NCBI RefSeq assembly: GCF_000423445.1
Contig: NZ_AUHZ01000009.1
Coordinates: 59,382-123,381 of the forward strand
Direction of reading: 5' to 3'
DNA: 64,000 bases
Source: Acidipropionibacterium thoenii DSM 20276
GTDB lineage: Bacteria > Actinomycetota > Actinomycetes > Propionibacteriales > Propionibacteriaceae
Shown: positions 9,230 through 18,073 of the stretch, piece after piece
Numbering within the stretch: position 1 is the stretch's first letter
Layout: each line of letters opens with the position of its first letter
Made by a program: the position numbers and the translations under genes
The notes under the pieces: model-generated
Database searches by the model: none
Told to the model about the DNA's origin: nothing
The model's input: only the letters and a program-made list of their open reading frames with translations

Positions 9230-9928
9230 ATGACCACCACGGCTCGCAATGCCGGTGCCGCAGACACCACCGGCCCATCGCGGCGGACCGCGCCGCGTCG
9301 TGGCCCACGTCCCGAGTCCGGCCAGGCCCGCGCCGCGATCCTGGCAGCTGCCCGCACGCTCTTCGTCGACTCGGAGTTCAGCGCGGTCAGTATGCGTGCC
9401 ATCGCCCGGGAGGCCGGGGTGGACACCGGACTGGTGCGCTACTACTTCGGCACCAAGCAGGATCTGTACAACGAGGCGATGGCCCTTCCCAGCGGACCTC
9501 ACCTCATCATCGCCAGGGTCTGCGACCGGTGTGACGCCGATCACCTCGGGGAAACCCTGATCCGGGCCTTCGTGCAGGCCTGGGACGGCCATGTGGGGGA
9601 GTTCACCGAGCGGGGCTCGGCAACCCTGCAAGGGGTCGTCCAGGCGATGGTCACCCAGCCTGAGGCCTTCGAGCAGGTCAACGAGCTGTACCAGAAGGCG
9701 CTCATCGACCCGATCGTGGCCGTGCTGGACGATCGCTTCGACCATGCCGAGGCCGAGCTCCGCGCCACCATCGGGCTGGCCCGGCTGCTGGGACTGTTCA
9801 CCACCCGTTACATCGTGGGGTTGGACGCACTGGCCCAGTTGCCGGGGGAGGAGCTGGTGGCCCGGGAGGGGCCGTGCCTCCAGCAGGTGCTCACCGGTCC
9901 GGCCCCCGACCGGCCGGTATCTGGCTAG
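9230..9928 (+). CDS. TetR/AcrR family transcriptional regulator
   Basis: A 232-residue regulator. The N-terminal helix-turn-helix has the classic TetR pattern: ILAAARTLFVDSEFSAVSMR, IAREAGVDTGLVRYYFGTKQ, then DLYNEAM. The C-terminal half is the variable ligand-binding and dimerisation domain. I chose the ATG at 9230 although the frame stays open far upstream through the antisense of the activase gene, because homology starts after a short basic tail and a -10 hexamer sits just before it. Divergent placement suggests it controls itself and the activase gene; this is inference. Confidence 0.9.
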   Translation: MTTTARNAGAADTTGPSRRTAPRRGPRPESGQARAAILAAARTLFVDSEFSAVSMRAIAREAGVDTGLVRYYFGTKQDLYNEAMALPSGPHLIIARVCDRCDADHLGETLIRAFVQAWDGHVGEFTERGSATLQGVVQAMVTQPEAFEQVNELYQKALIDPIVAVLDDRFDHAEAELRATIGLARLLGLFTTRYIVGLDALAQLPGEELVAREGPCLQQVLTGPAPDRPVSG

Positions 9929-9939
9929 AGTGGTGCTCA

Positions 9940-9955
9940 CGCGCAAGGATGCGCG
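9940..9955 (+). terminator. Short hairpin after tetR
   Basis: CGCGCA-AGGA-TGCGCG forms a 6-bp perfect stem 12 nt after the tetR stop codon. There is no T-run, so termination is uncertain. It may instead lie at the 5' end of the next transcript, because a TAGAGT -10-like hexamer at 9926-9931 precedes it. Confidence 0.3.
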
Positions 9956-10059
9956 AGTCGTAACACAAGTTCAGTAGCACATGCAGTGAGGCGTCGTGCA
10001 CAGGTGAGGCGCGACGAGTGCAGGATGCCACCAGGCTCACCCACAGAAGGGGCTTCGCC

Positions 10060-11127
10060 ATGACGATTGCGATCAAGATCGGTTTCCTCGACGACGACCC
10101 GGTGGTCGATGAGAAGGGCAGTTTCGCGGCCCGCGGGGCGGGCGGGGCGATCGCCGGCCGGCTCTTCACGATCTTTCCCGATGCCGTGCTGATCGGCCCC
10201 CAGGACGGCCAGTACGGCAACATCACGATGAGACGCCTGGAGAATCTGGACCCTCGTGGTGACCTCATCATCAACCTCGACGTCCTGGACTCGATCGGGC
10301 TGTTCCAGAGGCTGCACCGCGGCGGTGCCGAGCCGAAGATCCTCAACCTGCAGTGGCTGCCCCCCTCCCACTACCACCACAAGGTGAACTTCGCGGCGAT
10401 GGGACTGTCATTCGCGCTCTTCCCGACGCTGTGCTCGGGGGAGCGGACCGCCGGCGAGGTGGCCGAGATCGTGCGCCGCTGGACCATCCCGCCGCTGGCC
10501 CACCAGGCGCGGATCGGCTGGTTCCAGCCGGGCATCCGCGACGATCTGGTCAAGCCGCACACCGATCTGGAGGTGCCCGTGGTGCTCTACCCGGCGATCC
10601 ATCTCACCGAGGCCAAGAAGCCCAAGGTCTTCCTCAAGGTGGTCCGCGAGGTCGCCGGCCGGGTGCCGCTGACCATGGAGGCCCGGCTGGCGCAGCGGGA
10701 CCTGGCCAGCGTGATGGCGATGAAGATGTCCTCGCCGCGGTGGGCGAAGGTCTCCCCGCTGTTCGGCGAGAAGGAGGAGTACTGGGAGTCGCTGTCCCAT
10801 GCCACCGCATTCCTGGCCACCGCCCAGGAGGAGGCCTACGGGTTGGAGTACCTGGAGGCGCTGCTGGCCGGGGCGATCGGCATCTTCCCCCACCAGCCCT
10901 GGGCAGCGCACCTGGTGCCGGCCTTCTACCCCTATCTCTACGCCACCGAGAATCAGGCTGCCGATATGCTCGCCGACGTGCTGAGCGATCCGGCCGCGGC
11001 CCGCAAGGCCGTCGACGAGTCGGCCGGCGGGTCACTGTCGGAGTGGATCCTGGGAGCCCACACCCGCGCCGAGGGCAACGAGGCGCTGCGTGCCCAGATC
11101 ACCGACTGGTTCCCCGAGGTGGGCTGA
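10060..11127 (+). CDS. Glycosyltransferase-like protein (GT-B C-terminal motif)
   Basis: A 355-residue protein with no signal peptide. The clearest signature is [22 protein letters not shown] near residue 255, resembling the donor-binding motif of group 1 GT-B glycosyltransferases (E-x7-E followed by an Ala-Gly turn). The N-terminal half ([18 protein letters not shown] onward) gives no confident match. Sugar transfer is inferred from that motif only. The ATG at 10060 has AGAAGGGG just upstream; a GTG 42 nt earlier is less likely. The 131-bp gap after tetR contains only the short hairpin and a possible TAGAGT -10. Confidence 0.55.
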   Translation: MTIAIKIGFLDDDPVVDEKGSFAARGAGGAIAGRLFTIFPDAVLIGPQDGQYGNITMRRLENLDPRGDLIINLDVLDSIGLFQRLHRGGAEPKILNLQWLPPSHYHHKVNFAAMGLSFALFPTLCSGERTAGEVAEIVRRWTIPPLAHQARIGWFQPGIRDDLVKPHTDLEVPVVLYPAIHLTEAKKPKVFLKVVREVAGRVPLTMEARLAQRDLASVMAMKMSSPRWAKVSPLFGEKEEYWESLSHATAFLATAQEEAYGLEYLEALLAGAIGIFPHQPWAAHLVPAFYPYLYATENQAADMLADVLSDPAAARKAVDESAGGSLSEWILGAHTRAEGNEALRAQITDWFPEVG

Positions 11128-11237
11128 ACCGATCCGGACGCCAGGCCTCATCTGGAAGCTGCGGGGTGGGGAGGGATAGGCTCGGACGAAGGCCCGCACC
11201 GTCTATGCGAGGCCCCGACACCGGAAGGATCACGTTC

Positions 11238-13064
11238 GTGCTGCGAACCCATGAGGCAGGCACCCTGCGAGCCAGCGACATCGGCAAGGAGGTGACCCTG
11301 GCTGGATGGGTCGGACACCGGCGCGATCATGGCGGCGTGGCCTTCATCGACCTGCGAGATGCCTCCGGGCTGGCCCAGGTCGTCATCCGTGACGAGATCC
11401 TGGCCTCATCAGGAGCCCACGATCTGCGCAACGAGTTCTGCATCAAGGTCACCGGCGTCGTCGAGGCCCGCCCCGACGGCAATGCCAACCCGAACCTGCC
11501 CTCGGGCGAGATCGAGGTCGCGATCTCCGATCTCGAGGTCCTCAACCGATCGGCCCCGCTGCCCTTCCAGATCGACGAACACGTCAGCGTCGGGGAGGAC
11601 GCGCGGCTGCGGTACCGCTATCTGGACCTGCGACGCCCCCGCCAGCATGCCGCCCTGGTGCTGCGTTCCCAGGTGACTCACAGGATCCGCGAGGTGCTGG
11701 ACCGGCACGGTTTCTACGACATCGAGACGCCGACCCTGACCCGCTCCACCCCCGAGGGTGCCCGCGACTTCCTGGTGCCGGCCCGGCTGGCACCTGGTTC
11801 CTGGTACGCCCTGCCCCAGAGCCCCCAGCTGTTCAAGCAGCTGCTCATGGTGGCCGGCATGGAGCGCTACTACCAGATCGCCCGCTGCTACCGCGACGAG
11901 GACTTCCGGGCGGACCGTCAGCCCGAGTTCACCCAGCTCGATGTCGAGATGAGCTTCGTCGACCAGGACGATGTGATGGCCCTGGGTGAGGAGGTGATGG
12001 CCGAGTGCTGGAAGCTGATCGGCGTCGACATCCCACGTCCGATGCCACGGATCACCTGGCATGACGCAATGAACCGGTACGGCTCCGACAAGCCGGACCT
12101 GCGCTTCGGCAATGAGATCACCGAGGTGACCGACTTCTTCGCCGGCACGCCGTTCCGGGTCTTCCAGGCGCCCTATGTCGGCGCTGTGGTGATGCCCGGT
12201 GGGGCGTCGCTGCCGCGCCGCCAGTTCGACGCATGGCAGGAGTGGGCACGCACCCGCGGCGCCAAGGGGCTGGCCTACATCACAGTTCAGGAGGACGGTC
12301 AGCTGGCCGGCCCGGTGGCCAAGAACATCTCGGCCGCCGAGAAGGCCGGCATTGCCGAGAAGGTCGGCGCCCAGCCCGGGGATGCGATCTTCTTCGCCGC
12401 CGGAGCCCGGACCGCCTCCCAGGAGCTGTTGGGTGCCGCCCGGCTGGAGATCGGCTCGCGGTGCAAGCTCTACGACCCGGCCGACTGGGCCTTCTGCTGG
12501 GTGGTCGATGCCCCGATGTTCAAGCCCACCAAGGAGGCCGAGGCCGAGGGTGATGTGGCCGTCGGCGGTGGCGAGTGGACTGCTGTCCACCACGCCTTCA
12601 CCAGCCCCAAGCCCGAGTGCCTGGACACCTTCGACACCGATCCCGGGTCGGCGCTGAGCTACGGCTACGACTTCGTGTGCAATGGCAATGAGGTGGGCGG
12701 CGGATCGATCCGTATCCACCGCCGCGATGTCCAGGAGCGAGTCTTCAAGGTGATGGGGATCGGCGCCGAGGAGGCCCAGCAGAAGTTCGGCTTCCTGCTG
12801 GACGCCTTCAAGTTCGGCGCCCCGCCGCACGGCGGCATCGCCTGGGGCCTGGACCGGCTGGTGATGCTGCTGGGCGGCTTCGACTCGATCCGCGACGTCA
12901 TCGCCTTCCCGAAGACCGGTAACGGGTACGACCCGTTGACCCAGGCTCCGGCCCCGATCACCGCGGCCCAGCGCCGCGAGGCCGGGGTGGATGCCAAGCC
13001 GGTCAAGAAGGGTGAGAAGAAGGAGTCTGCCGAGAAGTCAGCGGAGGACCCTGCGAAGGGGTGA
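11238..13064 (+). CDS. aspS: Aspartyl-tRNA synthetase (probably non-discriminating)
   Basis: A 608-residue bacterial-type class II synthetase: N-terminal OB anticodon-binding domain, catalytic core with motif 2 ([20 protein letters not shown]), a GAD insertion domain, and motif 3 ([15 protein letters not shown]). A lysine-rich tail ends the protein. The OB domain carries His31 in HRRDHGG and Gly81. These residues mark non-discriminating AspRS, which also charges tRNA-Asn; E. coli has Leu and Lys there. If so, the cell would need GatCAB to amidate Asp-tRNA-Asn. The start is the GTG at 11238, preceded by GGAAGG. A TAGGCT hexamer at 11177 is a plausible -10. Confidence 0.96.
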   Translation: MLRTHEAGTLRASDIGKEVTLAGWVGHRRDHGGVAFIDLRDASGLAQVVIRDEILASSGAHDLRNEFCIKVTGVVEARPDGNANPNLPSGEIEVAISDLEVLNRSAPLPFQIDEHVSVGEDARLRYRYLDLRRPRQHAALVLRSQVTHRIREVLDRHGFYDIETPTLTRSTPEGARDFLVPARLAPGSWYALPQSPQLFKQLLMVAGMERYYQIARCYRDEDFRADRQPEFTQLDVEMSFVDQDDVMALGEEVMAECWKLIGVDIPRPMPRITWHDAMNRYGSDKPDLRFGNEITEVTDFFAGTPFRVFQAPYVGAVVMPGGASLPRRQFDAWQEWARTRGAKGLAYITVQEDGQLAGPVAKNISAAEKAGIAEKVGAQPGDAIFFAAGARTASQELLGAARLEIGSRCKLYDPADWAFCWVVDAPMFKPTKEAEAEGDVAVGGGEWTAVHHAFTSPKPECLDTFDTDPGSALSYGYDFVCNGNEVGGGSIRIHRRDVQERVFKVMGIGAEEAQQKFGFLLDAFKFGAPPHGGIAWGLDRLVMLLGGFDSIRDVIAFPKTGNGYDPLTQAPAPITAAQRREAGVDAKPVKKGEKKESAEKSAEDPAKG

Positions 13065-13078
13065 TCCCTCGGCCTCCT

Positions 13079-13132
13079 CCAGATGCGCGTCCTGCCCGGG
13101 TGGTGCTGTCACCCGGGCAGCACTGCATCTGG
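13079..13132 (+). terminator. Two-tier hairpin downstream of aspS
   Basis: Outer arms CCAGATGC (13079-13086) and GCATCTGG (13125-13132) are perfectly complementary. Inside them, CTGCCCGGGTG (13092-13102) pairs perfectly with CACCCGGGCAG (13110-13120) around a 7-nt loop. It begins 14 nt after the aspS stop codon. There is no T-run, so it may be an actinobacterial GC-rich terminator, an mRNA-stabilising structure or a leader element of the next gene. Confidence 0.6.
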
Positions 13133-13174
13133 CAGCCGGGGCATCCGAGGCCGCCCGAGGGGCAGGAGAGACTC

Positions 13175-13528
13175 ATGGTGGAGATGACCGACGCCGAGTT
13201 CGAGGCGTGCATGGATGATGCCCTGGATCTGATCCCGCCCGCGCTGACCGATGCGATCGACAATGTCGCCATCCAGGTGGCCGATGAACCCGGCGAGGAC
13301 CAGCCGTCGACCCTTCTGGGCCTGTACGAAGGTGTGCCACTGATCCGACGAGACTCCCACTGGGGATTCGTGCCTCCCGATGTCATCACGATCTTCTCAG
13401 GACCGCTGAAGAGGATCTGTGCCAGCAGGCAGCAGCTGGTCGAGCAGATCAAGGTCACGGTCATCCACGAGGTGGCCCATCACTTCGGCGTCAGTGACGA
13501 ACGCCTGCACGAACTGGGCTGGGGATGA
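13175..13528 (+). CDS. Small zincin metallopeptidase-like protein (Zincin_1/DUF1025 family)
   Basis: A 117-residue protein whose C-terminal part contains the zinc-metallopeptidase motif HEVAHH, followed by FGVSDERLHELGWG, typical of the small actinobacterial Zincin_1 family. The two histidines and glutamate of HExxH are intact, so it could bind zinc, but no substrate is known for the family. No membrane segment is seen. The ATG at 13175 follows GGAGAG with good spacing. A large hairpin separates it from aspS. Confidence 0.85.
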   Translation: MVEMTDAEFEACMDDALDLIPPALTDAIDNVAIQVADEPGEDQPSTLLGLYEGVPLIRRDSHWGFVPPDVITIFSGPLKRICASRQQLVEQIKVTVIHEVAHHFGVSDERLHELGWG

Positions 13529-13634
13529 CCCGGTAACAGGTCAGGTAGTCGACTACGCGTGCGCCTGACTGCAGGAGCGGGCCACAGTGGCCGGGTTGAC
13601 AGATCGACACCCACCTCACCCAAGGCAGGAACCG

Positions 13635-14783
13635 ATGACTACCCAGCAACCAGGACTCAACGGGACGAAGATCCCTTCCAGGCGGACGATCGGGAGGTCG
13701 CTCGCGGTGGCAGCCGTGACGACGGCACTGGTGGCGGGATTCACCGTCGCCCCCGCCCAGGCTCACCAGCGGAGCGCACCCCGGCCGAAGGTGACGGTGA
13801 AGTCCACCAAGGTGGTGATGCCCTTCAACCTCGAGCTGGATCGCGGCAGGGTCCTCATCGCCGACGGGGGGTCCAACCAGGTCGGCCAGCTCAGGCCCGG
13901 CGGCGCCACCAGGACGGTGGTCGCCGACCAGCCGGGTGCCTCAGGGGTCGCCACCTTGCGGGACGGCCGGTGGCTGGCCGTCGCCGTGACCAAGACCGAC
14001 TACGCCACCTTCACGAACACCGCCAGCGGGCTCAACCTGCTGGGGCCCCGGGGCACCCGCATCTATGCAGACACCCTGGCCTACGAGAAGAAGCACAATC
14101 CCGACAGCAACTACTTCTACGGCGTCAGGAACGCCTCCAAGTGCGTCAAGGACTCCATCGAGAAGCTCGGCGCCGGGCCGGTGTACTACAAGGGCCAGGT
14201 GGACTCCCACTCCTACTCGGTCGCCTCCTACGGTCACAGCTGGATGGTGGCCGATGCGGGCTCCAACACGCTGTGGAAGGTGAGCGCGAGGGGCAAGGTC
14301 TCGACCCTGGCAGTGCTGCCACCGGCTCCCGTCGTCATCACCTCGGCGATCGCCAAGGCGAACGGGCTGGCGGCCTGCACCATCGGTGTGACCTATCTGT
14401 CCGAGTCGGTGCCCACCGACGTGGAGGTCGGCCGCGACGGCTACCTCTACGTGACGACCCTGCCCGGCGGGGTGGAGAGTCCGCAGAACGCTCAAGGAGC
14501 CCTCTGGAGGGTCAACCCCCGCACCGGCAGGTACACCAAGATCGTCACCGGGTTCTCAGGGGCCACCAACCTGGCCCTCGGGCGCCATGGCGAGATCTAC
14601 GTCGCAGAGCTCTACCGTGGAAGGATCACGGAGGTCCGGCACGGCAAGAAGCAGACCTTCGTCACACTGCCCGGAGTGGTGGCGGTGGAGACTGCAAGGG
14701 ATGGTTCGCTGTGGGCCGCCACCGTCGACCTGTCCCAGCAGGGGCCGGGCAGCGTCGTCCAGGTGACGACCCCGCGCCGTTGA
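13635..14783 (+). CDS. Exported ScyD/ScyE-family beta-propeller protein
   Basis: A 382-residue secreted protein. The N-terminus has a twin-arginine-like stretch (PSRRTIG, R16-R17), a hydrophobic core and an AQA cleavage site near residue 43, so export by Tat or Sec is likely. The mature part has propeller-like repeats (VLIADGGSNQVGQL, MVADAGSNTLWKV, GYLYVTTLP, GEIYVAELYRGRITEV), typical of the ScyD/ScyE family named from cyanobacterial scytonemin clusters. In actinobacteria the role is unknown and scytonemin synthesis should not be inferred. The ATG at 13635 follows AAGGCAGGA. It converges on the LuxR gene. Confidence 0.8.
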   Translation: MTTQQPGLNGTKIPSRRTIGRSLAVAAVTTALVAGFTVAPAQAHQRSAPRPKVTVKSTKVVMPFNLELDRGRVLIADGGSNQVGQLRPGGATRTVVADQPGASGVATLRDGRWLAVAVTKTDYATFTNTASGLNLLGPRGTRIYADTLAYEKKHNPDSNYFYGVRNASKCVKDSIEKLGAGPVYYKGQVDSHSYSVASYGHSWMVADAGSNTLWKVSARGKVSTLAVLPPAPVVITSAIAKANGLAACTIGVTYLSESVPTDVEVGRDGYLYVTTLPGGVESPQNAQGALWRVNPRTGRYTKIVTGFSGATNLALGRHGEIYVAELYRGRITEVRHGKKQTFVTLPGVVAVETARDGSLWAATVDLSQQGPGSVVQVTTPRR

Positions 14784-14799
14784 GTCCCGGGTCAACGCG

Positions 14800-14827
14800 T
14801 CCGGCCCGACCGGGAGGGCCGACCGGA
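14800..14827. terminator. Imperfect GC hairpin between convergent genes
   Basis: TCCGG at 14800-14804 pairs with CCGGA at 14823-14827, with further GC-rich complementarity inside. It sits in the 57-bp gap between the convergent ScyD-like and LuxR-type genes, so it could serve both. There is no T-run. Confidence 0.3.
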
Positions 14828-14840
14828 TGTGACTGGCGCG

Positions 14841-17422
14841 TTACTGGTGGGCGTCGATGCGGGCCCGCTCCAGAGCACGCTTGCCATTCAGATTGAGCTT
14901 CATACAACAGTGGTAGACGTGGCCCTCGATGGTGCGTACGGAGACTCCGAGCAGGTCGGCGATCTCACGGCTGCTGAGCCTACGGCCCACCAGGCGCGCC
15001 ACCTCGCGCTCCCGATCGGTCAGTGGCAGTGGGCGTCGGTGACGTAGTGCCGCCACGGTGCAGGGGTGGCCCAGGGCATCGTCGAGATCGTCGATCCGGC
15101 TGCGAAGAGCGAACTGGCGATCCGTGCGTGCCTGACGGTCGAACTCCCCGGCGGCGTGGATGGCGGCGTCGAGGGCGAGGAGGCGGAATCCGAGATCGGC
15201 GAATCGACGGGAGGCACTCTCCAGCAGTTCGGGATCATGTCGGCACAGAGCTCGGGCGTGGATCGCCATGACCTGGGGCAGGGGTCCCTCGCACGGGTCG
15301 GCGATGGCAACCAGTGATCGGACCACCGAGGAGTCGCCGTATCGCAGTGCCCGGTGCAGCGCGACGCAGGCCACAGCAGTCTGCCGGGAGTCGATGGCCA
15401 GGCTCGCGGCCCGGCGCGCTCCGGCGATGGCCGAGCTCGCCTGACCCGCTCCACCTTCACCGCGGCTCGGGCCAGTTCATACATCGGTGCCAGCAGGCCG
15501 CTGGCGGCCCGTCGCTCGGCCAGCTGTTCGAGCACCTGCTGGGCGGCATCACTGCGGCCGGCCAGCGCCAGAGCCTCGGCTCGACCGATCTGCGCCAGCT
15601 GGTAGCAGCCCGTCACGTCGCAGCTGTGCAGCCCGGCGGCTGCCTGGCTGAACCATTCGGCGGCCCGGGGGTCGCCGGCCGCGCCGGCCTGCAGCGCCCT
15701 GCAGAGGAGTTGGATCGGCTGCGGCTGAGATCGCGGTGCGGTCCCTGTGTGGCCCGACGGTGGCTGCGCGGTGGCCGCTGGGGGCAGAGGTCCGGCGAGC
15801 ACCGACGCCAGCGCGGCCGCCAGGCCGGCATGGTCTGCCAGGAATCCGGTGTCGAACCTGCGTTCGACCGCCCGGACCCGTTCGACCAGCGACGCGACTG
15901 TGCCGCTGCTGCCTGACAGGGCTGAGGCGATGGCGAGGGTGGTCGCGGCGCGTACCACTGCGGGTGGCGGCAGGGCGTCGATCTCCAGGACCTGATCGGC
16001 CATCCGGTGGGCTCTGGCCAGGTCTCCCTGGTAGAGAGCCATGGAGGCCTCCACCGCATCGATGGCGGCACCGCTGGCCTTGGTCGGTGGTGCCGCTCTC
16101 GCCGCATCCAGGGCGGCGCGGGCCCGGGGTGGATCGTCCAGGGCCCAGAACAGGTTCGTGATTCTCAGGCTGGACCAGGCGAGGAACTCCTCGCCTGTGG
16201 TGGGCTGAAGCGAGCTCAGCAGTTCCTCGGCTGCGGCGCCTCTGCCCTGCCAGCTGAGCGCGTGGGCGAGGACGGTGCCGCTGGCAAATCCGCCGCCGCG
16301 GTCCAGTGCGGCTCGGGCGATCTGCTCGCCCGAGGTGAGATCGGAGGCCGACATGGCATGGCGGGCGGCCTTCTGGAGGAAGTCCAGCGGTGCGGGATGG
16401 TCGCTGGACAGGCTGAGAAGTGCGACCCGGGTGGGATCCATGGAGGTCTGCGGACCCGACAGTGCGGCCTCCATGAGCAGTCCTCGCAGCCGGCGAGCCC
16501 GCATCCTCCCGAGGTGGGCGTGCAGATGCTTGCCGTGCAATGGATGGGCCAACCGGACGACGACCTCGTCGGCCCGCGGGACCAGTTCGATGACGCCGGC
16601 CGTCTCGGCCTCCTCGATCGCCGGCACCTGGGAGGCGGCAACCAGATCGTCGACCCGCACCGGCTCCCCGATAGCCACCAGGGCGGCCGCCTCGACGGCA
16701 GCCGGAGACAGCGTCGACAGCTCCGCCGCGATGAAGTCGTCGAGTTGCTGGTCGAGATCGGGCAACCGTTCCAACCGCCACAGCGCCCCCGCCCGTTGCA
16801 GGTCTCCGGTGTCCAGGCCGGTCTCGATGAGGTGTCTCAGGAACAGCGGATTTCTCCGTGCCGCGGCGTGGATGCGCTCGACGGAGGAGGGCTCCAGGGC
16901 GGCGCCCAGCGCGACCGTGCAGAGCTGGGCGGTCTCAGCTCGTGACAACGGGAGCAGGTCCACCCGGGGCAACAGCTCGTCCTTCCACAGTGCCCGCACG
17001 GCGTCTGGGGCCTGATGGCCGGCGCGCACCGTCACCAGTACGTCGGCGAGATGCTCCACCACGACGTGGTGGAGGAAGGAGGCCGAGGCGGGGTCGAGAA
17101 GGTGCGCGTCATCCACCGCGATACGGGTACGTTCGCCCGTCGACAGCACCGCCCCGGCGGTGCGCAACTGCTCGGTGATGCTCCCCGCCGAACCGCCGAG
17201 CAGTGCGATGAAGGCTCCGGCGGGTACCGCCTGCGCTGCGACGGTGCCTGCGAACATGTGTCCTGAGGGATGGCCACGTAGCCACTGGCGGGCCAGGGAG
17301 GTCTTCCCGTGACCTGCTCTTCCGAGGACGACCAGACCCCGGTGGTCGCCGGAGGCGGCCGCCAGGAGGACCTTCTGACGTGCCGGAGACAGCCACTCAA
17401 ACGGCCAGGTCCGCTCGTGCAT
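14841..17422 (-). pseudogene. LuxR-family ATPase regulator (LAL/MalT type), split by a frameshift
   Basis: Read as one gene this is a roughly 860-residue LAL regulator. An N-terminal AAA domain (GRAGHGKTS, residues 34-42; RIAVDDAHLL) is followed by a long helical repeat region and a C-terminal LuxR helix-turn-helix (LTDREREVARLVGRRLSSRE, then IADLLGVSVRTIEGH). The first frame runs from 17422 to about 15440. Homology then continues in the frame ending at 14841, one base out of register (a -1 shift, as from one lost base). Without correction the product loses its DNA-binding domain. No long homopolymer explains it. It could be true inactivation, a sequencing error, or less likely programmed frameshifting. 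A TAGAGT hexamer 6 nt before the ATG suggests a leaderless mRNA. Confidence 0.8.
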
Positions 17423-17428
17423 CCCCGT

Positions 17429-17434
17429 ACTCTA
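17429..17434 (-). promoter_or_regulatory. -10 element for leaderless LuxR-type gene
   Basis: TAGAGT on the minus strand ends 6 nt before the ATG at 17422, with no Shine-Dalgarno sequence. Confidence 0.5.
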
Positions 17435-17506
17435 GATTCCCAAGGGGGCACTGCCATGATGGCGTGGAGGCACAGCGGCCTGGCAATGTGATGCGGAGGT
17501 GATCCT

Positions 17507-17554
17507 GTGGAGTTGGTCGACGGGGTGACCCGATGGGTGGTCAGACCATCATGA
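17507..17554 (+). CDS. 15-codon leader ORF with an extended Shine-Dalgarno sequence
   Basis: A GTG-started ORF of 15 codons (MELVDGVTRWVVRPS) is preceded at 17495-17505 by GGAGGTGATCC. This is complementary to the 16S rRNA 3' end over 11 nt, the strongest ribosome binding site I saw in the window. Its stop codon overlaps the ATG of the next small ORF as ATGA, so it likely drives translation of that ORF. The peptide resembles nothing I know. It could be a leader peptide or simply a coupling device. Confidence 0.45.
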   Translation: MELVDGVTRWVVRPS

Positions 17555-17790
17555 ACTCATGGGATGACCTCGGCGGATATCAGAACGGGTTCTACTCCGA
17601 GAGGGCAGGGGCCTGGGTTGAGTACATGCGCGCCAGCCTTGCAGGACAGGGGCGCTGGAGAGAGTGGATTGAGCTGAGCTATGTGGACTACCGGGGCCAT
17701 CACATGCGAGAACGGGTCTGCCGGCCCCGGACCAGGCTTCAACGACTTGTTCCGCGCTCCATAGTCGTCGTCGATGACGACGGAAAGTGA
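17551..17790 (+). CDS. Small hypothetical protein
   Basis: A 79-residue ORF with no family I recognise. It is rich in aromatic residues (YQNGFYSERAGAWVEYMRAS, WREWIELSYVDYRGHH) and ends in a basic stretch and an acidic tail (VVVDDDGK). There is no signal peptide or membrane segment. I chose the ATG at 17551 because it overlaps the stop codon of the 15-codon leader ORF (ATGA), which has an excellent ribosome binding site. An ATG 18 nt upstream is in frame but has no such support. It is followed after 7 nt by another small ORF, suggesting one operon. Confidence 0.5.
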   Translation: MNSWDDLGGYQNGFYSERAGAWVEYMRASLAGQGRWREWIELSYVDYRGHHMRERVCRPRTRLQRLVPRSIVVVDDDGK

Positions 17791-17797
17791 GTTGACC

Positions 17798-18073
17798 GTG
17801 ATTTCTCCGGGAAGGGTCTGGCTGTTGTCGCATTGGCCGGATGAGGATGACGCCAGAGCCAAGACTCTCGGCATGTTCTCCACGCCCGAGGTGGCCCATG
17901 CCGCAGTGGGCAGTGTTCTTGAGCATCCCGGTTTCACAGGATCGTCCAGGTCGGACTTCTACCTGGCTGAGTATCGCGTTGGCGCGCCGGTGCCGGCTCA
18001 GGATCCGCGGACGACCTGCCGCACCCGCGTCTCGCCACCAGTGTCAGCCCACCTCGTTAGGGTGGGGGCATGA
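17798..18073 (+). CDS. Small protein resembling DUF7336
   Basis: A 91-residue protein. Its pattern, WLLSH then LGMFSTPEVAHAAVGSVL then HPGF then FYLAEYRV, resembles the short DUF7336-type domain, whose function is unknown. I chose the GTG at 17798 because GGAAAG lies 10 nt upstream; an in-frame ATG at 17774 inside the preceding gene has no such site. The last 20-25 residues look unrelated to the domain. Its stop codon overlaps the phosphatase ATG as ATGA, so it may be coupled to that gene. Confidence 0.55.
   Translation: MISPGRVWLLSHWPDEDDARAKTLGMFSTPEVAHAAVGSVLEHPGFTGSSRSDFYLAEYRVGAPVPAQDPRTTCRTRVSPPVSAHLVRVGA
18058..18063 (+). promoter_or_regulatory. -10 element for leaderless phosphatase mRNA
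   Basis: TAGGGT ends 6 nt before the ATG at 18070. The hexamer lies inside the 3' end of the preceding small ORF, so the phosphatase may have both a coupled and a leaderless mRNA. Confidence 0.5.

Noticed and set aside
5000..9928. Very long plus-strand open frame of 1642 codons
   Set aside because: Most of it is antisense to the activase gene and has no recognisable domain; only its 3' end (9230-9928) is a real tetR gene. Long antisense frames are common in high-GC DNA.
13559..14896. 445-codon plus-strand frame overlapping the ScyD-like gene
   Set aside because: It is out of frame with a gene that has a signal peptide and propeller repeats, and shows only Arg/Gly-rich shadow composition.
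17549..17937. Minus-strand ORFs of about 125 codons opposite the small-ORF cluster
   Set aside because: The plus-strand ORFs have ribosome binding sites and ATGA coupling; the minus-strand frames have none and no domain.
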